Positions 34,391 through 42,489 of a DNA stretch of 64,000 bases are shown in pieces (the first letter of the stretch is position 1; the number at the start of each line of letters is the position of its first letter). The DNA comes from Sagittula marina (GTDB lineage: Bacteria; Pseudomonadota; Alphaproteobacteria; Rhodobacterales; Rhodobacteraceae). Location: contig NZ_JACIEJ010000010.1 in the NCBI RefSeq assembly GCF_014196795.1, positions 162,752 to 226,751 of the forward strand, given 5' to 3'. Made by a program: the position numbers and the translations under genes. The notes under the pieces were generated by a model. That model worked only from the letters and a program-made list of their open reading frames with translations, did not search any database and was not told the origin of the DNA.

Positions 34391-34962
34391 CAGTTGACCT
34401 CCGGCGCAGTGAGAGTGGTGGAGCGGGGGACAGCCGCAACGCGGTCCTCGCAGGTCAGGATAAAGTCCAGACCGAGCGGGAACAGAGCGTGGTTCGCGAT
34501 CAAAGCGTCTGTGTCAGGCACGGACAACTGCGCGCGGTCTTGGATACCGGGGCCCGTTAGCGTTGCGCCGCAGGCGTCCAGTCGGTCGACCTCGACGATC
34601 AACGTGGCAGAGCGGTCGGGGTATTGCGCGGTCCCGACAGGGAACTGCGCCAACGGCATCAATGCGTCCCACCGACCAAGGGCAAAGGCGCAGTCTGCCG
34701 GAGCGGTCAAAGGCGCGCCTGTGTGAAAGGCGATCCATTCACGGACCTCCGGGCTGTCCATTTCTCCGGCAAGGTGCAGCGCAGTGTCTGCATCGCACAA
34801 TGTCAGCACCACGGCACCGGCTGCTGCGGACAGTGGGGCAGGGGGTTCGGCCCCCGTCAGTGAGACGATATGGCCGGGTTGAGCCATGACCGTCATCACA
34901 CCGCGAAAGGCCGTGGCGGATTGGGTTGCGGGGCTGTGAAACCCCCCGTCGAGTGCGGTCAT
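34390..34962 (-). CDS. phnH: C-P lyase core subunit PhnH
   Basis: A 190-residue subunit of the PhnGHIJ core. Typical parts are GGFHSPATQSATAFRGVM near the start, CDADTALHL, FHTGAP, and the ending TCEDRVAAVPRST. The start at 34962 overlaps the phnG stop by ATGA; the open frame continues upstream to 35184 only because it crosses phnG. The length matches the family. Confidence 0.95.
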   Translation of the reverse strand: MTALDGGFHSPATQSATAFRGVMTVMAQPGHIVSLTGAEPPAPLSAAAGAVVLTLCDADTALHLAGEMDSPEVREWIAFHTGAPLTAPADCAFALGRWDALMPLAQFPVGTAQYPDRSATLIVEVDRLDACGATLTGPGIQDRAQLSVPDTDALIANHALFPLGLDFILTCEDRVAAVPRSTTLTAPEVN

Positions 34963-35408
34963 CAGTCTTCTCCCCGAACCATGGTAAAGAACTCCACCTT
35001 CGTTGCGGCAGCCTTGGCGGCGCGTGTTCTGCGTTTTGCCTGTGCCTCTCTGTCCAGCGGGTCCAGAACGGTGTCGCGTATGCGGGGTGCGGCCTCGGTC
35101 TGCATCAGCGCATCGACCAGCGCAGCGGCCTGTGCATGAGCCTTGTCCCGCCCCTGCACATAGGCATGACCAACCGCCCCACATGACAGCCGCAGCGCGC
35201 AGCGTGTCACGGTGATTTCGCCCAGATTGAACGGTGCGCCTGTGCCGCCTGCGCGGCCTCGAACCATTGTGCTGCCCACCTCTGGAGGGCGCAGCCAGTC
35301 AAAAGCCGGATGCTCTGTCAGCAAGGCCGTGACGCGCGCAGCGGGAGCCTTTGCAAGCAGACCCATCCAGGTCTTCCGTTGGATATTCGGATCAATTCCG
35401 TCTTTCAT
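34962..35408 (-). CDS. phnG: C-P lyase core subunit PhnG
   Basis: A 148-residue subunit of the C-P lyase core, first gene of the phnG-H-I-HAD-J-K-L-N operon. Family features are RKTWMGLLAKAPAARVTALL near the start and RPPEVGSTMVRGRAGGTGAPFNLGEITVTRCALRL. Its start at 35408 is preceded by repeats near 35424-35446 that may be the PhnF operator. The divergent phnF gene begins 82 bases away. Confidence 0.95.
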   Translation of the reverse strand: MKDGIDPNIQRKTWMGLLAKAPAARVTALLTEHPAFDWLRPPEVGSTMVRGRAGGTGAPFNLGEITVTRCALRLSCGAVGHAYVQGRDKAHAQAAALVDALMQTEAAPRIRDTVLDPLDREAQAKRRTRAAKAAATKVEFFTMVRGED

Positions 35409-35423
35409 CTCGACAACTTTCGC

Positions 35424-35446
35424 CTATACTAGACAACTATACAAAT
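35424..35446. promoter_or_regulatory. candidate PhnF operator between phnG and phnF
   Basis: On the minus strand this stretch holds TTGTATAG and TTGTCTAG one after the other (9 bases start to start), followed by TATAG; on the plus strand it reads as two CTATAC copies. Repeated T-TA-A cores of this kind are typical of GntR/HutC regulator sites. It lies 16-38 bases upstream of phnG and about 45 bases upstream of phnF, where a repressor could act on both. Confidence 0.4.
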
Positions 35447-35490
35447 ATTGCCACAGTCCCCATTCGGGCGCCATGAGAGAAATGTGAATT

Positions 35491-36198
35491 TTGAGTAACA
35501 CACCGCTTTGGACTGCCATCGCCCGCGCCCTGCGGGCGGATATCGCAGAGGGACGCTACGCCCCCGGCGACAAGCTTCCTACCGAGGCGCAGCTTGCCGA
35601 ACGCCATGGTGTCAACCGCCACACAGTGCGTCACGCTCTGTCTGCCTTGGTCGAGGAGGGCCTGGTGCGCACCCGTCGGGGGGCGGGCGCTTTTGTCGCC
35701 GCGCGCCCCACCGATTATCCGATCGGCAAACGTGTCCGCTTCACCGAGAATTTGCGCCGCGCCGGACGGATGCCGGGCCGAGACGTCCTGAGCACGGAAA
35801 TCCGTGTCGCCACGCCCGAAGAGGCGGCAGTGCTGGACATCGCACCGGGCGCGCGGATCTTTGTCAGCCATGGACGCAGCCTTGCGGATGGGCAGCCGCT
35901 GGCCATGTCTGAATCCTATTACCCGCTCGACCGGCTGCCCGGCCTCCCAGAGGCGCTGGCCGAAGGGCGGGGTGTCACCCATGCGCTAAAGGCCGCGGGC
36001 GTTCGCGATTACACCCGTGCGTCAACCCGTGTGTCGGCGGTTCTGGCCACGGCGACAAAGGCGGTGGTTCTACAGGTGCGCGAGGGCGCGCCGCTGCTCA
36101 AGACCACCAGTCTGAATGTTGACCTTGGCGGAGTACCGGTAGAATTCGGGCGCACATGGTTTGCGGGTGACCGCATAACCCTGACGCTGGAGGACTAG
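35491..36198 (+). CDS. phnF: GntR/HutC-family regulator of phosphonate metabolism PhnF
   Basis: A 235-residue regulator with an N-terminal winged helix (about 5-72, GDKLPTEAQLAERHGVNRHTVRHALSAL) and the C-terminal UTRA ligand-binding domain (about 85-232). The start is a TTG at 35491; the ATG at 35473 closes after four codons, and no better start lies upstream. It is divergent from phnG and probably represses the C-P lyase genes. The last eight codons and the stop form one arm and part of the loop of a perfect inverted repeat shared with the convergent gene. Confidence 0.92.
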   Translation: MSNTPLWTAIARALRADIAEGRYAPGDKLPTEAQLAERHGVNRHTVRHALSALVEEGLVRTRRGAGAFVAARPTDYPIGKRVRFTENLRRAGRMPGRDVLSTEIRVATPEEAAVLDIAPGARIFVSHGRSLADGQPLAMSESYYPLDRLPGLPEALAEGRGVTHALKAAGVRDYTRASTRVSAVLATATKAVVLQVREGAPLLKTTSLNVDLGGVPVEFGRTWFAGDRITLTLED

Positions 36199-36221
36199 GC
36201 CTCCAGCGTCAGGGTTATGCG
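36172..36221. terminator. perfect 22-bp inverted repeat overlapping two convergent gene ends
   Basis: The 22 bases at 36172-36193 are the exact reverse complement of 36200-36221, with a 6-base loop ACTAGG. The loop contains the phnF stop TAG (36196-36198), and the right arm contains the stop of the convergent acetyltransferase gene (36215-36217). It should act as a terminator hairpin in both directions. No long T-run follows on either side. Confidence 0.75.
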
Positions 36222-36826
36222 TAGCGCTCCAAAAAGGCTTCTGCGCTCAGTTCGCGAAAGTCGGGCAACGCCATGCGCAGGGCATCATGCGGCCAGTCCC
36301 ACCACGCCAGTGCCATCAGGCGCTCTGCGATGTGGTGGGGTTGGCGCAGGCGCAGGACGCGCGCCGGGGTGCCTGCGACGATAGTGTAAGGCGCCACATC
36401 CTTTGTCACCATTGCGCCGGAGGCCACCACGGCTCCGTGGCCCAGTGTCACCTCTGGCTTGATCATGGCGCCCGCGCCGATCCAAGTATCATGGCCGATG
36501 TTCGCAATACGCGATCTGCGGTGGGTAAAGAACTCCTCATCCCGCGCGGCGTCCTCCCAGTAGTCGTCTGATCGGTACAAAAAGTGATGGCAGGCTGCGG
36601 TGTCCAGTGGGTGATCCGTTGCCCCGATGCGCGAAAAGGCTGCCATGTTGGCGAACTTGCCTATCTGCGCATTGGCAATATCGGCGTAGCGGTCGCAGTA
36701 GCTATAATCGCCCAGGGTCGAATGGGCGATCCGACTGCCTCGCCCCACCTCGCAAAACGCCCCGAACCGGCTGTCGGTGATCTCGCAGTCAGCGTGAATG
36801 AAGGGATCAGGACCAAGGCGCGGCAT
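36215..36826 (-). CDS. hexapeptide-repeat acetyltransferase of phosphonate metabolism
   Basis: A 203-residue left-handed beta-helix transferase of the chloramphenicol/virginiamycin acetyltransferase type that recurs in phn operons. It has the repeating pattern (IADSRFGAFCEVG, IAHSTLGDYSYC, IGHDTWIGAGAMI, GHGAVVASGAMVTKDV) and a C-terminal IVAGTPARVLRLR, usual for acetyl-CoA-dependent members. It may acetylate aminoalkylphosphonates before cleavage; that function is inferred. It shares a base with the phnE start, so it is the last gene of the phnC-D-E-E unit. Confidence 0.88.
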   Translation of the reverse strand: MPRLGPDPFIHADCEITDSRFGAFCEVGRGSRIAHSTLGDYSYCDRYADIANAQIGKFANMAAFSRIGATDHPLDTAACHHFLYRSDDYWEDAARDEEFFTHRRSRIANIGHDTWIGAGAMIKPEVTLGHGAVVASGAMVTKDVAPYTIVAGTPARVLRLRQPHHIAERLMALAWWDWPHDALRMALPDFRELSAEAFLERYA

Positions 36827-38148
36827 CAGGTGCTCCGCCCGATCAGCTTGGCGCGCAGCTTGCCCGAAAGCCAGTCCATCGCCATGACCATCAGCACCAC
36901 GAGGATGATATAATACGCGACGTTCTCCCAGCTTTGCTGCGTCTGGATGGCCTGTGTCAGCAGCAGTCCGATCCCGCCCCCCGTGATCGCGCCGATGACA
37001 GTTGCCGACCGCGTGTTGGATTCAAAGAAATACAGCACCTGCGCCAGCAACACGGGGACCACCTGTGGGATCACGCCAAACCGATAGCGTTGCAGTGGCT
37101 TCGCCCCGGTGGAGGCGATGCCCTCGATCTGCTTGTCGTCGGTGTTTTCCAGCGCTTCGGAGAAAATCTTGCCGAACGTGCCGGTGTCGGTGACGAGGAT
37201 CGCCAAAGCGCCCGTCATCGGCCCAGGTCCAAAGGCCCGCGCCAGCACAACCGTCCAGATCAGCGCATCGACGCCGCGCACAAAGTCGAACAGCCGTCGG
37301 GTGAACGTCCGCACCAGCATCAACGGAGCGAATTTTCGCGCTGCAAGGAACGACAGCGGCAGCGCGATCATGGCCGCGCCCATCGTGCCCAGAAAAGCCA
37401 TCAGGATGGTTTCCCCAATGGCCCATGCCACATCCCCGTGGCGCCACATGGGATTGCTCCAGAAGTCATGCCACGCGCCTTTCAGATTGGACCGGGCCGG
37501 GTCGATGCGGTCACCAAACAGGATCTCGGTCACGCCGTGGTCGTAGTAAGGCGAAGCAAAGGTGAACCAGAACAGCTCCCACCCGGGAAAATAGTTGAAC
37601 ACCTCGGTTTTGGAGCCGGTCAGCGTGATGCGGCCCTCAGGCGTCGTGATCGCCACGCGCCGGTCAGAGGCATTGATCCACTCGGGCAGAGTCTCCGGCA
37701 GATTGGTGGTGACGCTGCGCCCCTCGGCCTGCGCCGAGATGCTGCCAAAGCCGGGGATCTCGATCTCGGTCCGGTTGTCAGGCAGCAGTCGGACCAGATG
37801 ATCGCCGCCAAGGTCGATGGTCACAATATCTGTGCCCGTCACCCAATCGGGCCGCATTCCTTCGGGGTATTCGCCCTTACGCTCCCCCTCGACCGCAAAG
37901 GTGATCTCTCCGTCGCGGTTCGTCCGGGTCACATGTGTCTTGTAGGACCAGCTGTCAGAGGCCAGTGTCCTGGCGTTGTCCCAGCGCGCGCGTTCTGCCA
38001 GCCCTGGAACATCAAAGGCAAAGAAAATGTAGGTCAGATATGCCAGCACGAGGGCGGGCAGGGCAAAGCTCATCAGGCGCTTGCGGCGGAACAGGCGGTC
38101 GGCCTGCCCCTTGGTGTCGATCAGCGCGTCGGTTGCGGTCATGGTCAT
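36826..38148 (-). CDS. phnE: phosphonate ABC transporter permease PhnE (long form)
   Basis: A 440-residue inner-membrane permease. The first transmembrane helix is near residues 27-47, a periplasmic insert of about 170 residues follows, and the C-terminal half has five or six helices with the permease loop EALENTDDKQIEGIASTGAKPLQ. The insert makes it longer than Escherichia coli PhnE. It overlaps the second phnE gene by ATGA, so the two permeases probably form a heterodimer. Confidence 0.94.
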   Translation of the reverse strand: MTMTATDALIDTKGQADRLFRRKRLMSFALPALVLAYLTYIFFAFDVPGLAERARWDNARTLASDSWSYKTHVTRTNRDGEITFAVEGERKGEYPEGMRPDWVTGTDIVTIDLGGDHLVRLLPDNRTEIEIPGFGSISAQAEGRSVTTNLPETLPEWINASDRRVAITTPEGRITLTGSKTEVFNYFPGWELFWFTFASPYYDHGVTEILFGDRIDPARSNLKGAWHDFWSNPMWRHGDVAWAIGETILMAFLGTMGAAMIALPLSFLAARKFAPLMLVRTFTRRLFDFVRGVDALIWTVVLARAFGPGPMTGALAILVTDTGTFGKIFSEALENTDDKQIEGIASTGAKPLQRYRFGVIPQVVPVLLAQVLYFFESNTRSATVIGAITGGGIGLLLTQAIQTQQSWENVAYYIILVVLMVMAMDWLSGKLRAKLIGRST

Positions 38149-39029
38149 GCCTGCCCCCCGGTTGTCAGCTGGTTGCGGAAACGACCTGAAAGTTGGTCGA
38201 AAAAGATGATGGTGCCGAACAGCAGCAAAAAGATCGCCGCCGCATCGTCAAAGCGGCCCGGTCCCCAGGCCATGGCATTGCGCAGCTCGTAGCCAAGGCC
38301 ACCAGCACCCACAAACCCAAGGATCGCAGACGCGCGAATGTTGATTTCAAAGCGCAGCAGCGCGTAACTGACATAGTTCGGAGCAACTTGTGGCAGGATG
38401 CCCAGCCACATGCCTTGCGCCCAAGTGGCCCCGGTCGACGCCAACCCCTCGAGGGGCTTCAGGTCGGCATTTTCGGCAACTTCGGAGAACATCTTGCCAA
38501 GCGCACCGGCGGTGTGAATGGCGATGGCGATCATGGCCGGCACCGGCCCGCCGCCCAGCACGAAGATCAAAACCAGCGCGATGACGATCTCGGGGATGGC
38601 GCGCATGATATCCATGGTGCGGCGAAACACCGGGATCAACCTTGGCCACCGCGCCAGCCCTCGGGTCGACAAAAGCGACAGGATCAGCCCCAGACCGGCC
38701 CCAAGGATCGTCGCCACAGCGGCGATGTTTATCGTCTCCACCAGAGCCGGGAAGTACTTCACGATCAGCGCGGGCAGGGCAGCGCGTTTTTCCCACGCCT
38801 CGGACAGCACATCTGCGGGATAATCGCCAACATTGTGCAGCCCTTCCCAGAAACCGCCGGCATTGCGCGCATCGGCGGTCATGAACCCGGCCACCATCAA
38901 CAGCGCAAAGATCATCAGCGTCAGGCCCCCGTACAGGCGCTTGCGCTGGACCTGCTGCAGATAGCTGGACTGGATCGCGTCCACGGATGCAGGTCCGCTG
39001 TTGTGTCCCGAAAGGGTCGCGTCGCTCAT
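38145..39029 (-). CDS. phnE: phosphonate ABC transporter permease PhnE (second subunit)
   Basis: A 294-residue permease with six hydrophobic segments and the ABC loop EVAENADLKPLEGLASTGATWAQG. It pairs with the long permease encoded next. The start at 39029 (MSDATLSGH) has GAGG five bases upstream and is preferred over the ATG at 39056, which has none. About 170 bases with a hairpin separate it from phnD. Confidence 0.94.
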   Translation of the reverse strand: MSDATLSGHNSGPASVDAIQSSYLQQVQRKRLYGGLTLMIFALLMVAGFMTADARNAGGFWEGLHNVGDYPADVLSEAWEKRAALPALIVKYFPALVETINIAAVATILGAGLGLILSLLSTRGLARWPRLIPVFRRTMDIMRAIPEIVIALVLIFVLGGGPVPAMIAIAIHTAGALGKMFSEVAENADLKPLEGLASTGATWAQGMWLGILPQVAPNYVSYALLRFEINIRASAILGFVGAGGLGYELRNAMAWGPGRFDDAAAIFLLLFGTIIFFDQLSGRFRNQLTTGGQA

Positions 39030-39119
39030 AGGGGCCTCGATGGCTGGAAATGGCATAATAGGAATGCCCCGTTCTGGCGTGACGCGACAGAACAGGGACT
39101 TTGATACGCCCGCTCCGAT

Positions 39120-39147
39120 CAGCCGCCCGGGAGGAGGGAGGCGGCTG
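39120..39147 (-). terminator. hairpin between phnD and phnE
   Basis: CAGCCGCC (39120-39127) pairs with GGCGGCTG (39140-39147), an 8-bp GC stem with a 12-base loop. It lies 53 bases after the phnD stop in transcription direction. Hairpins here often protect the binding-protein part of the message and lower permease expression. No T-run is present, so full termination is unlikely. Confidence 0.45.
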
Positions 39148-39199
39148 TCAGATCAAGCGCCCGGCACGCAGCACGCGCCGGGCTTCGCAGCGGATTGGC

Positions 39200-40105
39200 T
39201 CAGCCGCCGATCTTCGCTTTGCGTGCTTCGATCACCGACTGGTACGTGTCGTGGGTCACCGGCTGGAAGCCCAGCGTTTCGCCCGACGCGACACCGTAGG
39301 CGCACTCTTGATCGCGCTCATAAAGGGTATCTACAAGCTCGGTCATGGTGGCTTTCACGTCGTCGGGCAGGGCCTTCCGCACGACAACCGGACCCTCGGG
39401 GATGACTTTGGACTGCCAGATCTGCACCATTTCGTTCATGTCCACGAGACCCGCATCAACCGCCTTGCGCAGCGCGCCGGAGTTGTAGCCGTCTTCCCAG
39501 TTGCCCTGCGCGTCGGCCCAGGTCACGCCGCCATCAATGTCGCCGTTGTAGACTGCAACGATGGTCTGCTCGTGACCGCCGGTGAACTTGACCTCACCAA
39601 AGTAATCGCCGCTTTCCATTGACGCGCCGGTCTCGGCCGGGATCTCGATGGAGGGGATCAGGTAGCCGGAGGTGGAGTTCGGGTCGCCAAAGCCGAATAC
39701 CTTGCCCTGCATGTCTTCGAGCGAGGTGATGCCGCTGTCCGCACGAGCGAAACCGATCGAGTGGTATCCGATGGAGCCATCCATGTTCACCTTGACCAGC
39801 ACGGGCTCGACGGCCTCGGGGTCTTGCAGGTAGGTCGCGGCATAGCCGGATGCGCCCAGCCATGCCATGTCCAGCGTACCGCCCAGCAGAGCCTGGATCA
39901 CGCCGTTGTAGTCAGCAGGCGCAAAGAGCTTGACCGGAACACCCAGTGCTTCTTCGGTGTATTCGGACAGGCAGGCGTAGTTGTTCATACGGTCCTGAGC
40001 GTTCTCGCCGCCAAGGATACCGATGCGGAATTCTTCGATGTCCTGAGCCTGCGCGGTGCCGGTCAAGGCGGTGGTCATCAGGGCAATTGCGATGGTTTTT
40101 TTCAT
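39200..40105 (-). CDS. phnD: phosphonate ABC transporter substrate-binding protein PhnD
   Basis: A 301-residue periplasmic protein with a standard signal peptide (MKKTIAIALMTTALTGTAQA, cleavage before QDIEE). The PhnD features LGGENAQDRMNNYACL, LLGGTLDMAWLGASGYA and GFGDPNSTSGYLIPS, the phosphonate-binding serine/threonine segment, are clear. An alternative ATG four codons upstream (40117) has GGGAGA ahead of it and is equally possible. It delivers phosphonates to the two PhnE permeases. Confidence 0.95.
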   Translation of the reverse strand: MKKTIAIALMTTALTGTAQAQDIEEFRIGILGGENAQDRMNNYACLSEYTEEALGVPVKLFAPADYNGVIQALLGGTLDMAWLGASGYAATYLQDPEAVEPVLVKVNMDGSIGYHSIGFARADSGITSLEDMQGKVFGFGDPNSTSGYLIPSIEIPAETGASMESGDYFGEVKFTGGHEQTIVAVYNGDIDGGVTWADAQGNWEDGYNSGALRKAVDAGLVDMNEMVQIWQSKVIPEGPVVVRKALPDDVKATMTELVDTLYERDQECAYGVASGETLGFQPVTHDTYQSVIEARKAKIGG

Positions 40106-40161
40106 CAGGGTCTCCATGAATGAAATCTCCCGCCCGGTATGGACGGGCTGAGGTGGTGAAG

Positions 40162-40992
40162 TCAGACGAGCGCTTCGGCTTTGGCCTCTTCGAGAAGGCG
40201 CGCCGTTTCGCGGTCGAGGGTGTCGATCTGGGTCGAGGTCGCGGCCTCGGAAAACGAGGCGTCCGCACCGTAAATGTCGCGGGCTACATTGGTGGACAGT
40301 TGCTCTGGCGTGCCGTCAAAGACGATGCGTCCGTCGCGCATGCCGATCACCCGGTCACAATAGCGGCGCGCAGTGTCCAGCGTGTGCAGGTTGGCAATCA
40401 CCATGCGGTTGTCCTGCTCGTGGATGTCGCGCAGGCTTTGCATGACGATCTGTGCGTTCATCGGATCGAGCGAGGCAATCGGCTCATCCGCCAGGATGAT
40501 TGCCGGGTCCTGCATGAGGGCGCGTGCAATGGCCACGCGCTGCTGCTGGCCGCCGGACAGCGCTTCGGCGCGCTTGGGAGCTTGTTCGGCGATGCCAAGA
40601 CGGTCGAGAATTTCGATGGCGCGATGGATGTCCGCCTGCGGATACAGGTTGAACATTGTCGACAGAGTGGACCGCTGGTTCAGCGTGCCATGCAGGACGT
40701 TGGACACGACGTCCATGCGTGGCACCAGGTTGAACTGCTGAAAGATCATGGCGCAGCGCGACTGCCAATGGCGGCGTGATGAGCCTTTGAGGCGGGTGAT
40801 GTCATTGCCTTGGAACACGATGCGGCCATCCGTGGAGTCCGACAGCCGGTTGAGCATCCGCAGCAGTGTCGACTTTCCCGCACCGGACCGGCCGATGATG
40901 CCGATCATCATGGGGTGATCGACCTTGAAACTGGCACGTTCAACAGCGGTTTTCGTGCCGAATTGTTTGGTCAGTGAAATCAGTTCAAGCAT
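40162..40992 (-). CDS. phnC: phosphonate ABC transporter ATP-binding protein PhnC
   Basis: A 276-residue ABC ATPase with Walker [13 protein letters not shown], signature [10 protein letters not shown] and Walker [13 protein letters not shown]. It powers phosphonate uptake through PhnE. It is the first gene of phnC-D-E-E-acetyltransferase and is preceded by a tandem Pho-box-like array at 41028-41071, which points to control by PhoB under phosphate limitation. Confidence 0.95.
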   Translation of the reverse strand: MLELISLTKQFGTKTAVERASFKVDHPMMIGIIGRSGAGKSTLLRMLNRLSDSTDGRIVFQGNDITRLKGSSRRHWQSRCAMIFQQFNLVPRMDVVSNVLHGTLNQRSTLSTMFNLYPQADIHRAIEILDRLGIAEQAPKRAEALSGGQQQRVAIARALMQDPAIILADEPIASLDPMNAQIVMQSLRDIHEQDNRMVIANLHTLDTARRYCDRVIGMRDGRIVFDGTPEQLSTNVARDIYGADASFSEAATSTQIDTLDRETARLLEEAKAEALV

Positions 40993-41027
40993 GCGGTCCC
41001 CTATGTGTTGAGGGGGTCCTAAGCAGC

Positions 41028-41071
41028 CTGCGCGTCAGTTTCTTGACGGTTTGCCTACGATTTCATGACGG
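41028..41071 (-). promoter_or_regulatory. candidate tandem Pho box upstream of phnC
   Basis: Read on the minus strand, four 11-base units follow each other: CCGTCATGAAA (41071-41061), TCGTAGGCAAA, CCGTCAAGAAA (41049-41039) and CTGACGCGCAG. The first and third match at 10 of 11 positions and are exactly 22 bases apart. A 7-base core followed by an A-rich 4-base spacer is the known PhoB-site layout (CTGTCAT-like). It lies 36-79 bases upstream of the phnC start. Confidence 0.68.
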
Positions 41072-41132
41072 AAAATTAACGTTTTGGTAACGTTGCAGAC
41101 GCAAGTCGGCGCATCGCAAGTCAGGAGGACGT

Positions 41133-41423
41133 TTAGCCCTGTGTTCTATGCCAATCGTCGCCCATGGCCACAATACAGGCAGTCCCGGACGCATATCTGA
41201 CAACCATTGTCCAAGCCCCGTGATCGTCGGTCCAAACCTCTAGAATCTCTTCCGGGCTACGCATCCCCGATGCTGTTTTCTGAGCCTTAAGCCGCCCGGA
41301 CAAACGCAACGTCATGTCCGATGAAGGTGCGCAAATCACCTGCCCAAGCGGATCCGCCGCGTCCGCCGCCGGGGCGAAAAGTGCATGGCAGGTCAATATT
41401 GTGCAAAAGAACAATGCTCTCAT
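41133..41423 (-). CDS. small secreted protein of unknown function
   Basis: A 96-residue protein with a signal peptide (hydrophobic residues 3-20, cleavage near ADAAD). The mature part has two cysteines (ICAPSS and TACIVA), which probably form a disulfide, and the segment EEILEVWTDDHGAWTMVV followed by RYASGTACIVA. It resembles small secreted proteins that I associate with roseobacters, but I cannot name a family. It stands alone upstream of phnC on the same strand, 62 bases beyond the Pho-box-like array. Confidence 0.65.
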   Translation of the reverse strand: MRALFFCTILTCHALFAPAADAADPLGQVICAPSSDMTLRLSGRLKAQKTASGMRSPEEILEVWTDDHGAWTMVVRYASGTACIVAMGDDWHRTQG

Positions 41424-41468
41424 CCAAGGTACTGTAACAGATTAATGACGTACGCCTAGGGTCTGGAT

Positions 41469-41590
41469 TCACACTCGGAATTTGACGCAAGTGGCCAGAG
41501 CGATGGTCGAGAGACTAGCCAATGAACTCCTGTCAAATCGGGTTGCCTCGCGCCGCGAACCCGTGAGCCTCACGAACAGTGTCTCAATCG
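41469..41590 (-). pseudogene. C-terminal remnant of an IS5-family transposase
   Basis: The tail IETLFVRLTGSRREATRFDR followed by SSLASLSTIALATCVKF matches the end of IS5-family transposases (E..F..LK..R.IATRYD......A...A..V). The rest of the gene is not in any frame nearby. Confidence 0.6.
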
Positions 41591-42489
41591 CAGCCCAACA
41601 CGGGCGCAGGGCGCGTGTTGCGGAACAATGTCTGGAGAGGGGCGATTGCGACGCTTGTCGGATTTGCCAGGGTCTTTCCATGCTCTCGACCTGATCCGCA
41701 CTCCCGTATCATTTTGTCTTGCGATACTTGCGATACTTGCGGCACTTGGAAGGCGGGAGAGCGGCTCTCATGCGCCGGCATGATCGTTTGCCGGGACGGG
41801 TTCAGCGTGTCATTAGGTAGTTGCAGGTGGCCTGCCGTTCTACCCCGCATGGGCCGCTTATTGTAAATATGAACAGACGAATTTCGAAGATGCGGTGCGG
41901 ATCGCGATCGCCAGTGGGCTTGGCTGATGTTCAATGCCCGGCGATGCAACGCGCGAAGCCAATGTCACGAGAGCGACCGCCCATTTCTGGTTTGGGGCAT
42001 CCGCTGTGAAATTTCGGTCGAGAAGCCTCGGCGCAATGTCGAACTAGTGGTCGATGCCCCCCCCTCACGGCAGGTTGCTTTGCAATCGCCTTCCGGGCAA
42101 GGGCCGTCCCCTTTTGTTCGCGGTTTCTGTTAACGCAGATGCGGTTCGGGCGCATACAGACGACCTACAGGACGACGGCTTGCGCCTTAATCCGCCGGTC
42201 AACGCTATGAAAAGGGCGGGACGCCTCATCCTTGGCCTCAACAACGCAGCGCTGAGGCGTCTCAGCTGGCGATAATGGACTGTCCGCCTTGTCGCGCCGA
42301 AAGAACCATTGCGAAATTAACAGCTGATGTTTTCGACGCCTTAGCGACTTTAGATAACGATAACCCATTGGGGAAGGTCGTATAAACCGGAGATTGGACA
42401 AACGTGGCTTAAGTTTGGCTCTGGAGGTCAACTGCGAGAGCGTATTTTCGAAGGAGATCGAGGCTTTACCTTCACAGCGACCTACTGCC
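41591..42489. other. 900-base stretch with no recognisable gene
   Basis: Only short open frames without ribosome sites occur between the IS5 remnant and the transporter genes. The DNA is probably decayed mobile sequence like the piece beside it, but I can identify nothing in it. Confidence 0.4.
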
